Shown piece by piece: positions 24,813 through 33,618 of a stretch of DNA of 64,000 nucleotides. The stretch spans positions 133,169 through 197,168 of the forward strand of contig JACQZI010000023.1 of the NCBI GenBank assembly GCA_016207825.1, in the 5' to 3' direction. The notes under the pieces were generated by a model, which did no database searches, was not told the DNA's origin, and saw only the letters and a list, made by a program, of their open reading frames with translations. This DNA comes from Planctomycetota bacterium (GTDB taxonomy: Bacteria > Planctomycetota > MHYJ01 > JACQXL01 > JACQZI01). Numbering within the stretch: position 1 is the stretch's first letter; each line of letters opens with the position of its first letter. The translations under genes were made by a program, and so were the position numbers.

Positions 24813-25727
24813 ATGCTGGCAGAAACTTATTTAATCCAAAAGATTAATAAACTTCGCAAGGAACGCAAGGCGGTGATTGTGGCGCATAATTACCAAAAGA
24901 GCGAGGTGCAGGATATCGCCGATTACGTAGGCGATTCGCTGGAGTTGGCACAGATTTCCTCGAGGACAGATGCGAAGGTAATAGTCTTTTGCGGAGTGCA
25001 TTTCATGGCGGAGACTGCTTCCATCATCACGCCGGATAAAACCGTCTTAATCCCTGATGAAAACGCCGGATGTCCCATGGCTAATATGATTACGGCACGG
25101 CAATTAAAGGAGCTTAAGGCACAACATCCTAATGCCGTGGTGGTTACCTATATCAACAGCAGCGCAGCGGTCAAGGCGGAAAGCGATTACTGCTGCACTT
25201 CGTCAAACGCGGTGAAAGTGGTTAAGGCAATCCCCAAAGAAAAACCCATTATATTTATCCCTGACCAGAGCCTGGGAAGCTATACCGCGGCCCAAGCCGG
25301 GCGCAGGCTAATCCTGTGGAACGGATATTGTCCGACGCATCACCGTATTACGGCAAAAGATATAAAGGAACAAAAAGAAAAGCATCCTGATGCCAAGGTA
25401 GTCGTCCATCCGGAATGCCTTCAGGAAGTGATTGACATTGCGGATAAGGTGGCTTCAACCAGCGGGATTCTTAAATATTGCAAGGAAACCGATGCTAAAG
25501 AATTCATTATTGGGACGGAGATAGGTATTATCCACCGCTTAAAAAAGGAAAACCCGAACAAAATATTTATGGCAGCATCAAACTTAGCGGATTGTCCTAA
25601 CATGAAATTGAACACCTTGGAAAAGATCTTGTGGTCGCTGGAAGATATGGTTTACCGGGTAACAGTCGAGCCGGAGACGGCTAAAAAGGCGATGGATTCA
25701 ATCAGGAGGATGCTTGAGATAGGATAA
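24813..25727 (+). CDS. nadA: Quinolinate synthase A
   Basis: 304 residues. It condenses iminoaspartate with dihydroxyacetone phosphate to quinolinate for NAD synthesis, using a [4Fe-4S] cluster. Family blocks are complete: [95 protein letters not shown]. Cysteines in FCGV, GYCP/HPEC and ADCP are candidates for cluster binding. NadB and NadC are not in the window. The next gene starts 5 bp after the stop. Confidence 0.95.
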   Translation: MLAETYLIQKINKLRKERKAVIVAHNYQKSEVQDIADYVGDSLELAQISSRTDAKVIVFCGVHFMAETASIITPDKTVLIPDENAGCPMANMITARQLKELKAQHPNAVVVTYINSSAAVKAESDYCCTSSNAVKVVKAIPKEKPIIFIPDQSLGSYTAAQAGRRLILWNGYCPTHHRITAKDIKEQKEKHPDAKVVVHPECLQEVIDIADKVASTSGILKYCKETDAKEFIIGTEIGIIHRLKKENPNKIFMAASNLADCPNMKLNTLEKILWSLEDMVYRVTVEPETAKKAMDSIRRMLEIG

Positions 25728-25732
25728 TAATT

Positions 25733-26326
25733 ATGATTCTGGTTATTGATAATTACGATTCTTTTACCTATAACCTGGTTCAAGTGATAGGAACACTCGG
25801 CAAGGATGTACAAGTTTACCGCAATGACGCGATAACGACCAATGAGATAAAATCCAAAAAACCTTCCCACATCATAATTTCGCCCGGGCCCGAGACACCC
25901 AAGGAGGCGGGGATTTCAAACAAGGTAATAAAGAAATTCGCCGGGAAAATACCGATTTTGGGAGTATGCCTGGGCCACCAATGCTTGGTGGCGGTTTTCG
26001 GGGGTAAAATCATCCGTGCGGGGAGATTGATGCATGGCAAGACGTCCAAAGTCTATCACGATGGAAAAACAATCTACAAAAACTTACCGAATCCATTTGC
26101 CGCGGCAAGGTATCATTCCCTTATTGCCGAACCGAAAAGCCTCCCGAATTGCCTTGAAATAACCGCCCGGACAGAAATGACTAAAGGCAATAAACCAGAA
26201 ACGGAAATTATGGGAGTCCGGCACAAGAAAATACCGGCATTGGAAGGGGTGCAGTTCCATCCGGAATCTTTTATGACGCCGGACGGCCTGCTGCTTCTTA
26301 AGAATTTTCTGGGGTTTAAAATATAG
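25733..26326 (+). CDS. Class I glutamine amidotransferase (anthranilate/aminodeoxychorismate synthase subunit II)
   Basis: 197 residues, matching TrpG/Pab[17 protein letters not shown] at the start, [13 protein letters not shown], nucleophile cysteine in [10 protein letters not shown] (about residue 80), GVQFHPES with the catalytic histidine and glutamate. It hydrolyses glutamine and passes ammonia to a chorismate-binding partner (TrpE or PabB), which is not encoded nearby, so tryptophan and folate routes cannot be distinguished; one protein may serve both. It follows nadA by 5 bp and is presumably cotranscribed. Confidence 0.9.
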   Translation: MILVIDNYDSFTYNLVQVIGTLGKDVQVYRNDAITTNEIKSKKPSHIIISPGPETPKEAGISNKVIKKFAGKIPILGVCLGHQCLVAVFGGKIIRAGRLMHGKTSKVYHDGKTIYKNLPNPFAAARYHSLIAEPKSLPNCLEITARTEMTKGNKPETEIMGVRHKKIPALEGVQFHPESFMTPDGLLLLKNFLGFKI

Positions 26327-26334
26327 CTGTTCGT

Positions 26335-26363
26335 TTGACTTAAAAGAACTTTGGGATTAGAAT
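26335..26363 (+). promoter_or_regulatory. Sigma-70 type promoter of the protease-TPR gene
   Basis: TTGACT (26335-26340), 17-bp spacer, TAGAAT (26358-26363); start near 26370, 24 bases before the ATG. Confidence 0.65.
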
Positions 26364-26393
26364 CTTTCTTAATATAATAAAAACAGAAAGTAT

Positions 26394-27845
26394 ATGACAA
26401 AAAACCTATTTAAAATAACGGGACTAATAATTATCTGCCTGGTTTTCCCCTTAGAAGCAGTCTTTATTTTTGCCCAGGCATCCAAAACCATTTACGAGAA
26501 AAACAACGATGCCGTGGTAACCATCATTACTTACAATAAAAAGAACAAGCAACTGGCGCAGGGAAGCGGTTTTATAGTAAAAAACGACGGAATTATCATC
26601 ACCAACCAGCATGTAATTGAAGAGGCAAAAACAATCGAGGTAAAAACGACCGGGGGCAAAACCATTGAGGTCGAAAATGTAATTTATGAAGACAGCGAAA
26701 ACGACTTTGCGGTATTAAAAATAGTCGCCAAGAACCTGCCGACCGTGAATTTAGGCGATTCCGACAAGGTTACACCGGGGGAAAACGTCTATGTAATAGG
26801 GAGCCCTCAAGGGTATGAGAACAGCATTTCCAACGGCCTCTTAAGCGCGGTACGTAAATGGAAATCAAAGAAAGTCCTGCAGATAAGCGCGCCGATTTCC
26901 CATGGGAGCAGCGGCGGCCCGGTCTTTAACGAAAACGGCGAGGTTATCGGCATCGCTACGCTTACGCAGGAAAACGCCCAGAACGTTAATTTTGCCATGC
27001 CGATAAACATCATCAAAGACTATATAGATGAAATAAAGCCTGGCGCGCCGGATAAAAATGCCGTTACGAAATCCAAGTATAATAAACAGGCAACGTACTG
27101 GTTCTGGCAGGGGCGCGCCTTGAGTGAAGAGAGAAAAAACGAAGAGGCGATAGAAGCGTATGAAAAAGCCATAGAAATCGAACCCGAATATGCCGAGGCA
27201 TACAACGATATCGGGTTAATTCATGAGGGAAACGGCAATTATAAAAAGGCCGTGCTTTCTTATAAGACGGCGATACGGATTAATCCAGATTACGCCGATG
27301 CTTACAATAACCTCGGCCTTGTATACGGAAAAATGGGAGATTACGAACGGGAAAAGGAAGCTTACATGGAAACATTGCGTATAGTCCCGGATAGTGCGGT
27401 GGTTAATTACAATATCGCTTTCACTTACCGAAAGATGAAAGACTTTAAAAGTTCGCTCAAGCATTACGAAAAAGCGGTCGAGCTTGACCCGAATTATGCG
27501 GATGCATATAACAGCATGGGTTTCACCTATGCGCTTTTGGATGAAAGCGAAAAAGCAATCGGGTGTTATAAAAAAGCCCTTACGATTAACCCGGATTTCG
27601 CCGTGGCATATTATAACCTGGGGATAGAATATGCCATCAAGCGCGAATACGAGAAAGCAATCGAATCGTATAAAGAAGCAATACGGTGCTTACCGGATTA
27701 CGCCGATGCGCGGTACGACCTGGCACTTGCTTACCTTATAACAGGCGAAAAGGAAAAAGCCGCCGAACAACACAAGGCGTTGAAAAAACTGGATGAATCG
27801 CTTGCTGAACAATTGCAAGAGAAATTATATCCGGACAAGAAATAG
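26394..27845 (+). CDS. Secreted trypsin-like serine protease with TPR repeats
   Basis: 483 residues. A signal or anchor segment (about 8-27) is followed by a trypsin-like domain (about 33-205) with the triad visible: His in TNQHVIEEA (about 79), Asp in ENDFAVLKI (about 106) and Ser in SHGSSGGPVF (about 169-173). From about 225 to 475 there are at least six tetratricopeptide repeats (A(I/Y)NxxGxxY...AIESYKxAIxIxPxYA). No PDZ domain, so it is not a standard DegP. TPRs suggest it binds a protein partner in the periplasm. It is convergent with the phosphoesterase gene 14 bp away. Confidence 0.88.
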   Translation: MTKNLFKITGLIIICLVFPLEAVFIFAQASKTIYEKNNDAVVTIITYNKKNKQLAQGSGFIVKNDGIIITNQHVIEEAKTIEVKTTGGKTIEVENVIYEDSENDFAVLKIVAKNLPTVNLGDSDKVTPGENVYVIGSPQGYENSISNGLLSAVRKWKSKKVLQISAPISHGSSGGPVFNENGEVIGIATLTQENAQNVNFAMPINIIKDYIDEIKPGAPDKNAVTKSKYNKQATYWFWQGRALSEERKNEEAIEAYEKAIEIEPEYAEAYNDIGLIHEGNGNYKKAVLSYKTAIRINPDYADAYNNLGLVYGKMGDYEREKEAYMETLRIVPDSAVVNYNIAFTYRKMKDFKSSLKHYEKAVELDPNYADAYNSMGFTYALLDESEKAIGCYKKALTINPDFAVAYYNLGIEYAIKREYEKAIESYKEAIRCLPDYADARYDLALAYLITGEKEKAAEQHKALKKLDESLAEQLQEKLYPDKK

Positions 27846-27858
27846 CCGTGAAATGGAT

Positions 27859-28587
27859 TTACCTACCGTATTTTAATCTTTCTGCCAGTATTTCGGGCAA
27901 ACCCGCTTTTCTTATTTTGGAAACGGCTTTATCCACGTCATAAGGAACACGTTTTATCGCAATAGCCTCGTCCGTATCATCATAAACGGCATAGCAGGCG
28001 TGGGGATTATCATCCCGCGGCTGGCCTACGCTGCCGACATTGACAAAGAATTTACCGGATTTATTTATCTTAAGCAGCGGGTCGGTATTAAAAGAAATGC
28101 TTCCCCTCTGCAAAGAAAAGAAAATAGGAACGTGCGAATGCCCGATGAAACAAACGGGGTTTTCCATGACGTTAAACCCGAGTTGCAAATCATAACTGGT
28201 CTGGATATACTCAAACAATTCAGGCAGATACAGGTTAGAATGCGCTACGGAAATACTATTTAGCGTCTCGACGAGTTTCAACCCGCCCAGGAACTTTTTT
28301 TCCTCTTCGTTCAATTGTTTGGCAGTCCAGCTGATGGCGGATTTCGCAAAATCATTAAAGAAGCCGTTGTTAAGAGTGCCGATGGCCGCATAATCATGGT
28401 TGCCTGCAACGATAATGCAACCCGGGATGGCACGGACTTTTTTAATACATTCATTCGGGTCGGCACCATAGCCGACGATATCCCCCACGCAAATATAGCG
28501 GTCCGGTTTTTCCGCTGCCAGCTTTTCCATCACCGCTTCCAGGGCTTCTAAATTGCCGTGGATATCACTGAAGATAGCATATTTCAT
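27859..28587 (-). CDS. Metallophosphoesterase (calcineurin-like)
   Basis: 242 residues with the five metal-binding blocks of the family: FSDIHGN (about 6-12), GDIVGYGADPNECI (about 39-52), GNHDYA (about 62-67), HSN and GHSHVPIFF near 150. It resembles the YfcE/serine-threonine-phosphatase-like group that acts on small phosphodiesters or phosphoproteins; the substrate cannot be named. It begins 2 bp after the ABC permease gene stop on the same strand. Confidence 0.87.
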   Translation of the reverse strand: MKYAIFSDIHGNLEALEAVMEKLAAEKPDRYICVGDIVGYGADPNECIKKVRAIPGCIIVAGNHDYAAIGTLNNGFFNDFAKSAISWTAKQLNEEEKKFLGGLKLVETLNSISVAHSNLYLPELFEYIQTSYDLQLGFNVMENPVCFIGHSHVPIFFSLQRGSISFNTDPLLKINKSGKFFVNVGSVGQPRDDNPHACYAVYDDTDEAIAIKRVPYDVDKAVSKIRKAGLPEILAERLKYGR

Positions 28588-28589
28588 AA

Positions 28590-29492
28590 TCAGCGTATTT
28601 CCCTTTTGCTAAAAGCCATATTGGCAACCAATAATAACAGGCCGCACCATACAAAGGCATATAGCGTAATCCAAAACAGGTATCCCCAAGAAATGGGTTG
28701 GGGCAAAATCATCCCCGGGGAAATATCCCTTATTGGCGGGTAAAATCTTGAAACCTGCGAGGAAAGGTTAAAATCGGTGAAATTAGGAAGGATAGTATAA
28801 AACATCTGCGCCGGGACAGTCACTAAAAGCGAGCTTTTTTTTACCATGGCAAGATAGATATACGGGGAAATATTCCCGATAATAAAAACCAGGACGATAC
28901 TGCCGGCCATGATAGGCAGCGAAAAGAAAAGGGAAACGGTTACGGCAACGGCGGTAATAACGGCAACCATAAGAAACGAGGCATAAACGCCCTGCAACAG
29001 GATAAGGCCGTTTAATTCAAGGAAACTAAAAACATCTTTCCATATAAAAGAAGGACCTTTTTCCAGGTAATAACCGCTTTCTATGCCGCTGTTGATAAAA
29101 GCGGTTCCTTCTTTAAACCAATAAACAAGCAACAAGACAAGCGCTAGAAAAAACGTGGCAACAAAAACCGCCGTGCTAATGCCGATAAATTTGCCGACTA
29201 TGAATTCCGAACGCCGGAGCGGTTTTGTCAGGGTTAGTAAAACAGTCTGTTTTTCTATATCCGAAGCAATTACAAAATCTGTGCTTAATACCGCCAGGAT
29301 AATGCCGGCAAAGGTGATGGTTGCCAAACCGACTTCCCTGAACATGCTAAGCTCTTGCCCGAAGGAAAACAGGGAAAAAGGGGCGGCAAGGAACAGCAAA
29401 AGCGCGGAGGCGAAAACTATGATGTAATAAATCTGCTGGCGAACCGTTTGCCCGTAGGTTATATTAGAAATAACGTAGAGTCGGCCGAACAT
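28590..29492 (-). CDS. ABC-2 type transporter permease
   Basis: 300 residues with six predicted membrane segments (for example about 22-42, 55-75, 105-126, 160-190, 195-218, 270-292). The cytoplasmic segment SDIEKQTVLLTLTKPLRRSEFIVGKF (about 76-101, in two blocks) is typical of ABC-2 exporter permeases (NatB/CcmB-like). The cognate ATPase is not in the window. Cargo unknown. It is followed immediately by the phosphoesterase gene. Confidence 0.8.
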   Translation of the reverse strand: MFGRLYVISNITYGQTVRQQIYYIIVFASALLLFLAAPFSLFSFGQELSMFREVGLATITFAGIILAVLSTDFVIASDIEKQTVLLTLTKPLRRSEFIVGKFIGISTAVFVATFFLALVLLLVYWFKEGTAFINSGIESGYYLEKGPSFIWKDVFSFLELNGLILLQGVYASFLMVAVITAVAVTVSLFFSLPIMAGSIVLVFIIGNISPYIYLAMVKKSSLLVTVPAQMFYTILPNFTDFNLSSQVSRFYPPIRDISPGMILPQPISWGYLFWITLYAFVWCGLLLLVANMAFSKREIR

Positions 29493-29530
29493 ATTTACGT
29501 ATAACCGGATTGCCCGATGTAAATTATTAA

Positions 29531-29605
29531 CGCCCCGAACGGGATTTGAACCCGTATTGCAGACTTGAAAAGCCTGTGTCCTAAACCAGGTTAGACGATC
29601 GGGGC
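29531..29605 (-). tRNA. tRNA-Glu (UUC)
   Basis: The minus strand folds as a cloverleaf: acceptor GCCCCGA with TCGGGGC-type partner, anticodon stem CAGGC/GTCTG around TTTTCAA (anticodon TTC), T arm ACGGGTTCAAATCCCGT. CCA is not encoded. 75 nt. It lies 10 bp after tRNA-Lys and is probably cotranscribed with it. Confidence 0.93.
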
Positions 29606-29615
29606 ATTTATCAAA

Positions 29616-29688
29616 TGAGGGTGGGCCGATTCGAACGGCCGACCCACGGCTTAAAAAGCCGTTGCTCTACCAGCTGAGCTACACCCCC
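29616..29688 (-). tRNA. tRNA-Lys (UUU)
   Basis: Acceptor GGGGGTG pairs with CACCCTC, D arm GCTCAGCTGGTAGAGC, anticodon stem ACGGC/GCCGT around TTTTTAA (anticodon TTT), T arm with GTTCGAATC. CCA is not encoded. 73 nt. It begins 20 bp after the ribBA stop. Confidence 0.93.
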
Positions 29689-29708
29689 GTTATAATTTTC
29701 CAGAGAGC

Positions 29709-30923
29709 TTATTTCAATAAATGGCCTAACTTATTCTTTTTAGTATCCAAATAATTCTTATTATACGCCGAACACGTTATTTCTATCGGCACGCGTTCGA
29801 CGATTTCCAAGCCATATCCGTTCAAAGCGATTACTTTACGCGGATTATTAGTTAACAGTTTTATTTTCCTTATGCCCAGGTCAACCAGAATCTGCGCGCC
29901 TATTCCGTAATCCCGCAGGTCAGCCGGAAACCCCAGCGCCTCGTTGGCTTCAACCGTATCCATTCCTTTATCTTGAAGAGCATACGCTTTGAGCTTGTTT
30001 TCCAGGCCGATGCCCCTGCCTTCCTGCCTCATATAAAGAACGACCCCTTTCCCTTCTTTGGCAATCATGGCGAGGGCGCTTTGCAATTGGTCGCCGCAAT
30101 CGCACCTGAGCGACCCAAAAATATCTCCGCTCAGGCATTCGGAATGGACCCTGACCAGAACCGGCTCATCATAAACCTTGCCTGGTTCGGTTCCTATTCC
30201 CCCCGCGCACAACGCAATATGCAAATAATCATCTATCTGGGAACGGTAAAGTGAAATATTAAATTCCCCGTATTTAGTGGGCAATTTAGTATCGACTGCC
30301 CTGGTAATCATTTTTTCCGTAGTCCTGCGGTAAGCAATAAGGTCGGCAATGCTTGCCATTTTCAATTTGTGTTTCTTACAGAATTCCTGCAATTGTGGAA
30401 GCCTTGCCATGGTTCCGTCGTCATTCATTATTTCACATATTACTCCGGCCGGTTTCAACCCGGCGAGTTTTGCCATATCCACCGAGCCTTCGGTCTGCCC
30501 GGTCCGCACCATTACCCCTCCTTTTTTAGCCCTTAACGGGAATATATGGCCCGGGCGGGCCAGGTCATCGGGCTTGCAATCATCTTTAATCGCCGTTAAA
30601 ATCGTCCTGGCGCGGTCATGAACCGAAATTCCGGTAGTAACCCCTGTTTTAGCATCTATAGAAATAGTAAACGCCGTTCCGAATTTAGAAGAGTTATCAT
30701 TTACCATGGGCGGCAAATCGAGCGCATCGGCCTTTTCCTCGGTCAAAGCAAGGCAGATCAAGCCGCGCCCGTATTTGGCCATAAAATTAATGGCCTCGGG
30801 CGTGATTTTTTCAGCTGCCATGGTCAGGTCACCTTCGTTTTCCCTATCCTCATCATCGATGAGAACTATCATGCGACCGGCCTTAAGCTCTTCCAAAACT
30901 TCCGGAATCGGTGACAAATTCAT
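29709..30923 (-). CDS. ribBA: Bifunctional 3,4-dihydroxy-2-butanone-4-phosphate synthase / GTP cyclohydrolase II
   Basis: 404 residues. The RibB half (about 1-200) carries [19 protein letters not shown] and [20 protein letters not shown]. The RibA half (about 205-400) has the zinc cysteines in [17 protein letters not shown] and the active-site stretch [19 protein letters not shown]. Both halves therefore look functional and make the two riboflavin precursors. Other rib genes are not here. A strong promoter lies 20 bp upstream of the ATG; the leader is too short for an FMN riboswitch. The tRNA genes follow on the same strand. Confidence 0.95.
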   Translation of the reverse strand: MNLSPIPEVLEELKAGRMIVLIDDEDRENEGDLTMAAEKITPEAINFMAKYGRGLICLALTEEKADALDLPPMVNDNSSKFGTAFTISIDAKTGVTTGISVHDRARTILTAIKDDCKPDDLARPGHIFPLRAKKGGVMVRTGQTEGSVDMAKLAGLKPAGVICEIMNDDGTMARLPQLQEFCKKHKLKMASIADLIAYRRTTEKMITRAVDTKLPTKYGEFNISLYRSQIDDYLHIALCAGGIGTEPGKVYDEPVLVRVHSECLSGDIFGSLRCDCGDQLQSALAMIAKEGKGVVLYMRQEGRGIGLENKLKAYALQDKGMDTVEANEALGFPADLRDYGIGAQILVDLGIRKIKLLTNNPRKVIALNGYGLEIVERVPIEITCSAYNKNYLDTKKNKLGHLLK

Positions 30924-30949
30924 ATTTATTCCTTTAACCGAAACTCTTA

Positions 30950-30977
30950 ATTATAAATAGATTTTACGGGAAGTCAA
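30950..30977 (-). promoter_or_regulatory. Sigma-70 type promoter of ribBA
   Basis: Minus-strand TTGACT (30972-30977), 16-bp spacer, TATAAT (30950-30955). Start near 30943; an AAAGGA ribosome site precedes the ATG at 30923. Confidence 0.75.
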
Positions 30978-31007
30978 CATAAATTAGAGTTGTGCTTGCC
31001 GAAGCGG

Positions 31008-31910
31008 CTATTTACCGGTGGCGGCTGTTTTTGCCAATAGCGGAAAGCCCATTTTCTCCCTCATCTCCACATAGCCAGAAGCGCATTTGCGCGCCAGATC
31101 CCTGATACGCGCGATGTATGTAGTGCGCTGTGCCGTGCCGATGGCGCCGCGCGCATCAAGAATATTGAATGTGTGCGAACATTTCAGGACATAATCATAT
31201 GCCGGCAAGACAAGCTGTTTTTCCATCAGGCGCTTCACCTCGCCCGCATACATTTCAAACAGGTCGAAATGCATTTTAATATCGGCTTCTTCAAAATTAT
31301 ATTTGGAAAATTGCACCTCATCTTTATGATGCACCTGACCGTAAGTAATGCCCTTTACCCATTCCAGGTCATAAACGCTGTCTTTTTTCTGGATGAACAT
31401 GGCAATTCGTTCCAACCCATAAGTAAGTTCCAGGGAAATCGGGTTAAGCTCAATATTACCCACTTTTTGGAAATAAGTAAACTGGGTGATTTCCATGCCG
31501 TCAATCCATACTTCCCATCCCAGGCCGCTCGCCCCGAGAGTGGGTGATTCCCAATCATCCTCGACAAAACGTATATCGTGTTTTGTCAAATCAATCCCCA
31601 GATATTTGAGGCTGTCCAGGTAAATATCCTGGGCATCGGCAGGAGCCGGCTTGATGATAGCCTGATATTGGTAATAGTGCTGGAGGCGGTTAGGATTATC
31701 ACCGTAACGGCCGTCGGTCGGCCTGCGTGACGGCTCCACATAAGCCGCTTTCCAGGGCTCGGGCCCCAGTGATTTAAGAAAGGTTGCCGGGTTAAAAGTC
31801 CCCGCGCCTTTTTCCACATCATAAGGCTGGTAAATTACGCAACCGTAATCCGCCCAGTAACGCTCAAGAGCCAGTATGATTTCCTGGAAACTGTATGGTT
31901 TAGACGTCAT
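31008..31910 (-). CDS. glyQ: Glycyl-tRNA synthetase alpha subunit
   Basis: 300 residues. It is the catalytic subunit of the bacterial alpha2beta2 glycyl-tRNA synthetase: [87 protein letters not shown]. The length is standard. The beta subunit gene glyS, normally directly downstream, is not: ribBA follows instead, so glyS must lie elsewhere. A small hypothetical gene ends 3 bp upstream and is probably cotranscribed. Confidence 0.95.
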   Translation of the reverse strand: MTSKPYSFQEIILALERYWADYGCVIYQPYDVEKGAGTFNPATFLKSLGPEPWKAAYVEPSRRPTDGRYGDNPNRLQHYYQYQAIIKPAPADAQDIYLDSLKYLGIDLTKHDIRFVEDDWESPTLGASGLGWEVWIDGMEITQFTYFQKVGNIELNPISLELTYGLERIAMFIQKKDSVYDLEWVKGITYGQVHHKDEVQFSKYNFEEADIKMHFDLFEMYAGEVKRLMEKQLVLPAYDYVLKCSHTFNILDARGAIGTAQRTTYIARIRDLARKCASGYVEMREKMGFPLLAKTAATGK

Positions 31911-31913
31911 CTG

Positions 31914-32171
31914 TCATTTTTCTTTCCAGCGTTTTAGCCCAAGTTCCTCGCCTATTTCAAAGAATTCCTTTTCAGAAATGGTTTCCATTGTCTTCCCGCA
32001 CTTTTTCAGTTTCTCGTTTATTTTTATGGCGGTTTCCTGCATTTTTTCATGCGTCGGCTTGGACCCTCCCATCAGGATAAAATTCGGACCTTTGGTCATA
32101 CGGATATGCTTATCCTTATGGTCCAACCCCAATCCATATAATAACCCTCTGCCTTTTTTCTTATCTACCAT
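31914..32171 (-). CDS. Small conserved-looking protein of unknown function
   Basis: 85 residues, highly charged: GRGLLYGLGLDHKDKHIRMT, FILMGGSKPTHEKMQE, then a helical tail. I do not recognise a named domain, though the glycine-rich opening followed by a THE helix looks like a conserved planctomycete family. It is soluble, with no signal. It lies 3 bp before glyQ on the same strand, so it is likely translated from the same message. Confidence 0.65.
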   Translation of the reverse strand: MVDKKKGRGLLYGLGLDHKDKHIRMTKGPNFILMGGSKPTHEKMQETAIKINEKLKKCGKTMETISEKEFFEIGEELGLKRWKEK

Positions 32172-32239
32172 AACTTTAATCAGTTTATAATATTATTATG
32201 GAATTGGCAAATAATTAATAGCCGGCTTTTATCGGCGGC

Positions 32240-33592
32240 TTACAGTTTAATTCGTTTCCAGCGCCCTTTAAGGTAAAGAATCCTGAAGGCGATCGACCGG
32301 GCAACCCAATCAATCGGCATGGAAAGCCAGATGCCGACTAAACCCATTTTCAAGATAATCGCGAATAAATATGCAACGGGCAGGCGCACCAGCCAGACCC
32401 CGATAAAAGCGACATAAGCCGTGCTTTTGGTATCGCCCGCCCCGCGCAGGGTTCCCTGGTGAATCATGGCTAATGCAATAAAAGGCTCTTCAATCGCGCC
32501 TATTACCAGGCATAAAGCCGCCAGCTTGACCACCTCGTAGGATTTATCCGCATCCACAAATATGCGCACCAGATAATCCGGTATAAGCACAAACATTAAT
32601 CCCATTGAAGTCATTATGAGCAGGGCAATCTTAAGCGATTCGCGGTAAGCAGATTGGGCCAAATCAATCCGTTTAGCTCCCAGATACTGGCCGACCAGCG
32701 CTCCGCAGGCAATCGAAAAGCCCATCCCGGGCATAAACGAAAGGCTTTCTATGGAAAGGACTATCATGTGGCTGGCAATGGCGATTTCCCCAAAACCCGT
32801 TACCATAGAATAGACAATGAGCATCCCAAACTGCAAGATTGCCGGTTCCAGCATTGCCGGAAAACTGACTTTAAATAAGGTTTTAAAATTCTCCCATTGG
32901 ACTTTAAATAAAGAGGGAACCTTGAGGTTAATTACCCTTCTCTTTGAAAATATCAGGATAATAAACATGACTCCTTCTATGACATCAGCCAGGGCCGTGG
33001 ATAAAGCCGCGCCTTCTATGCCCATCCTGGGAAAACCGAAATTGCCGTAAATCAGGCAATAATTTCCGGCGATATTAAAGAGATTGGCGTAAAGAGAAAT
33101 CAGCATCGGGCTTCTGGTATCGCCGCAGGCGCGCAATATGCTGGCGCCGACCATGAATATATAAGTAAAACCGAAAGCTGAAATGACAATCTTAAAGTAG
33201 CTGACCGCTTCTATCCACAGCTCCGGTTGTATGTTTTTATCAATATACAGGCTGATTAATTGAGGAGCCAAAAGCGCACCAAAGCTGGAGACAACCAAGC
33301 CGATTAGGACAGCGCTCCACAAGGATGTTGCAATTTGCTGGCGTGTTTTTGTTAAGTCTTTATTGGTTGAATTAGCTTCCCCAAAAGCGCGGGCAACCGT
33401 GGCAAGCGTTCCTACGGCAATTGCCATTAAAATCAGACGGATTGCCATAAGAAGCGGGCGGTTTACACCCATTGCCGCCAGAGAGGTCTGGTCATACCTG
33501 CCCAGCATAAAGGTATCCACATACATCATCAGGGTCATCAAAAGATTCTGGATGACCACGGGCCAGGCAAGCTGAAAAACTGTTTTACGCAT
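32240..33592 (-). CDS. MATE family multidrug/Na+ antiporter
   Basis: 450 residues with about twelve membrane segments. It begins FQLAWPVVIQNLLMTLMMYVDT and has LGRYDQTSLAAMGV and the internal-duplication partner GQYLGAKRIDLAQSAYRESLK, the usual marks of the DinF/NorM MATE group. It exports organic cations or drugs by exchange with Na+ or H+. It starts 26 bp after the APC permease stop and may be read through from it. Confidence 0.9.
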   Translation of the reverse strand: MRKTVFQLAWPVVIQNLLMTLMMYVDTFMLGRYDQTSLAAMGVNRPLLMAIRLILMAIAVGTLATVARAFGEANSTNKDLTKTRQQIATSLWSAVLIGLVVSSFGALLAPQLISLYIDKNIQPELWIEAVSYFKIVISAFGFTYIFMVGASILRACGDTRSPMLISLYANLFNIAGNYCLIYGNFGFPRMGIEGAALSTALADVIEGVMFIILIFSKRRVINLKVPSLFKVQWENFKTLFKVSFPAMLEPAILQFGMLIVYSMVTGFGEIAIASHMIVLSIESLSFMPGMGFSIACGALVGQYLGAKRIDLAQSAYRESLKIALLIMTSMGLMFVLIPDYLVRIFVDADKSYEVVKLAALCLVIGAIEEPFIALAMIHQGTLRGAGDTKSTAYVAFIGVWLVRLPVAYLFAIILKMGLVGIWLSMPIDWVARSIAFRILYLKGRWKRIKL

Positions 33593-33618
33593 AGGTTTCG
33601 GGCACAGCCGAAAATATT

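Noticed and set aside
29689-29717. Promoter TTGAAA-17-TATAAC for the tRNA genes
   Set aside because: The -10 box touches the first base of tRNA-Lys, so transcription would begin inside the tRNA. The tRNAs are more likely read from further upstream, perhaps from ribBA.
30924-31007. FMN riboswitch upstream of ribBA
   Set aside because: The leader from the predicted start is only about 20 bases and no RFN-element core is visible.
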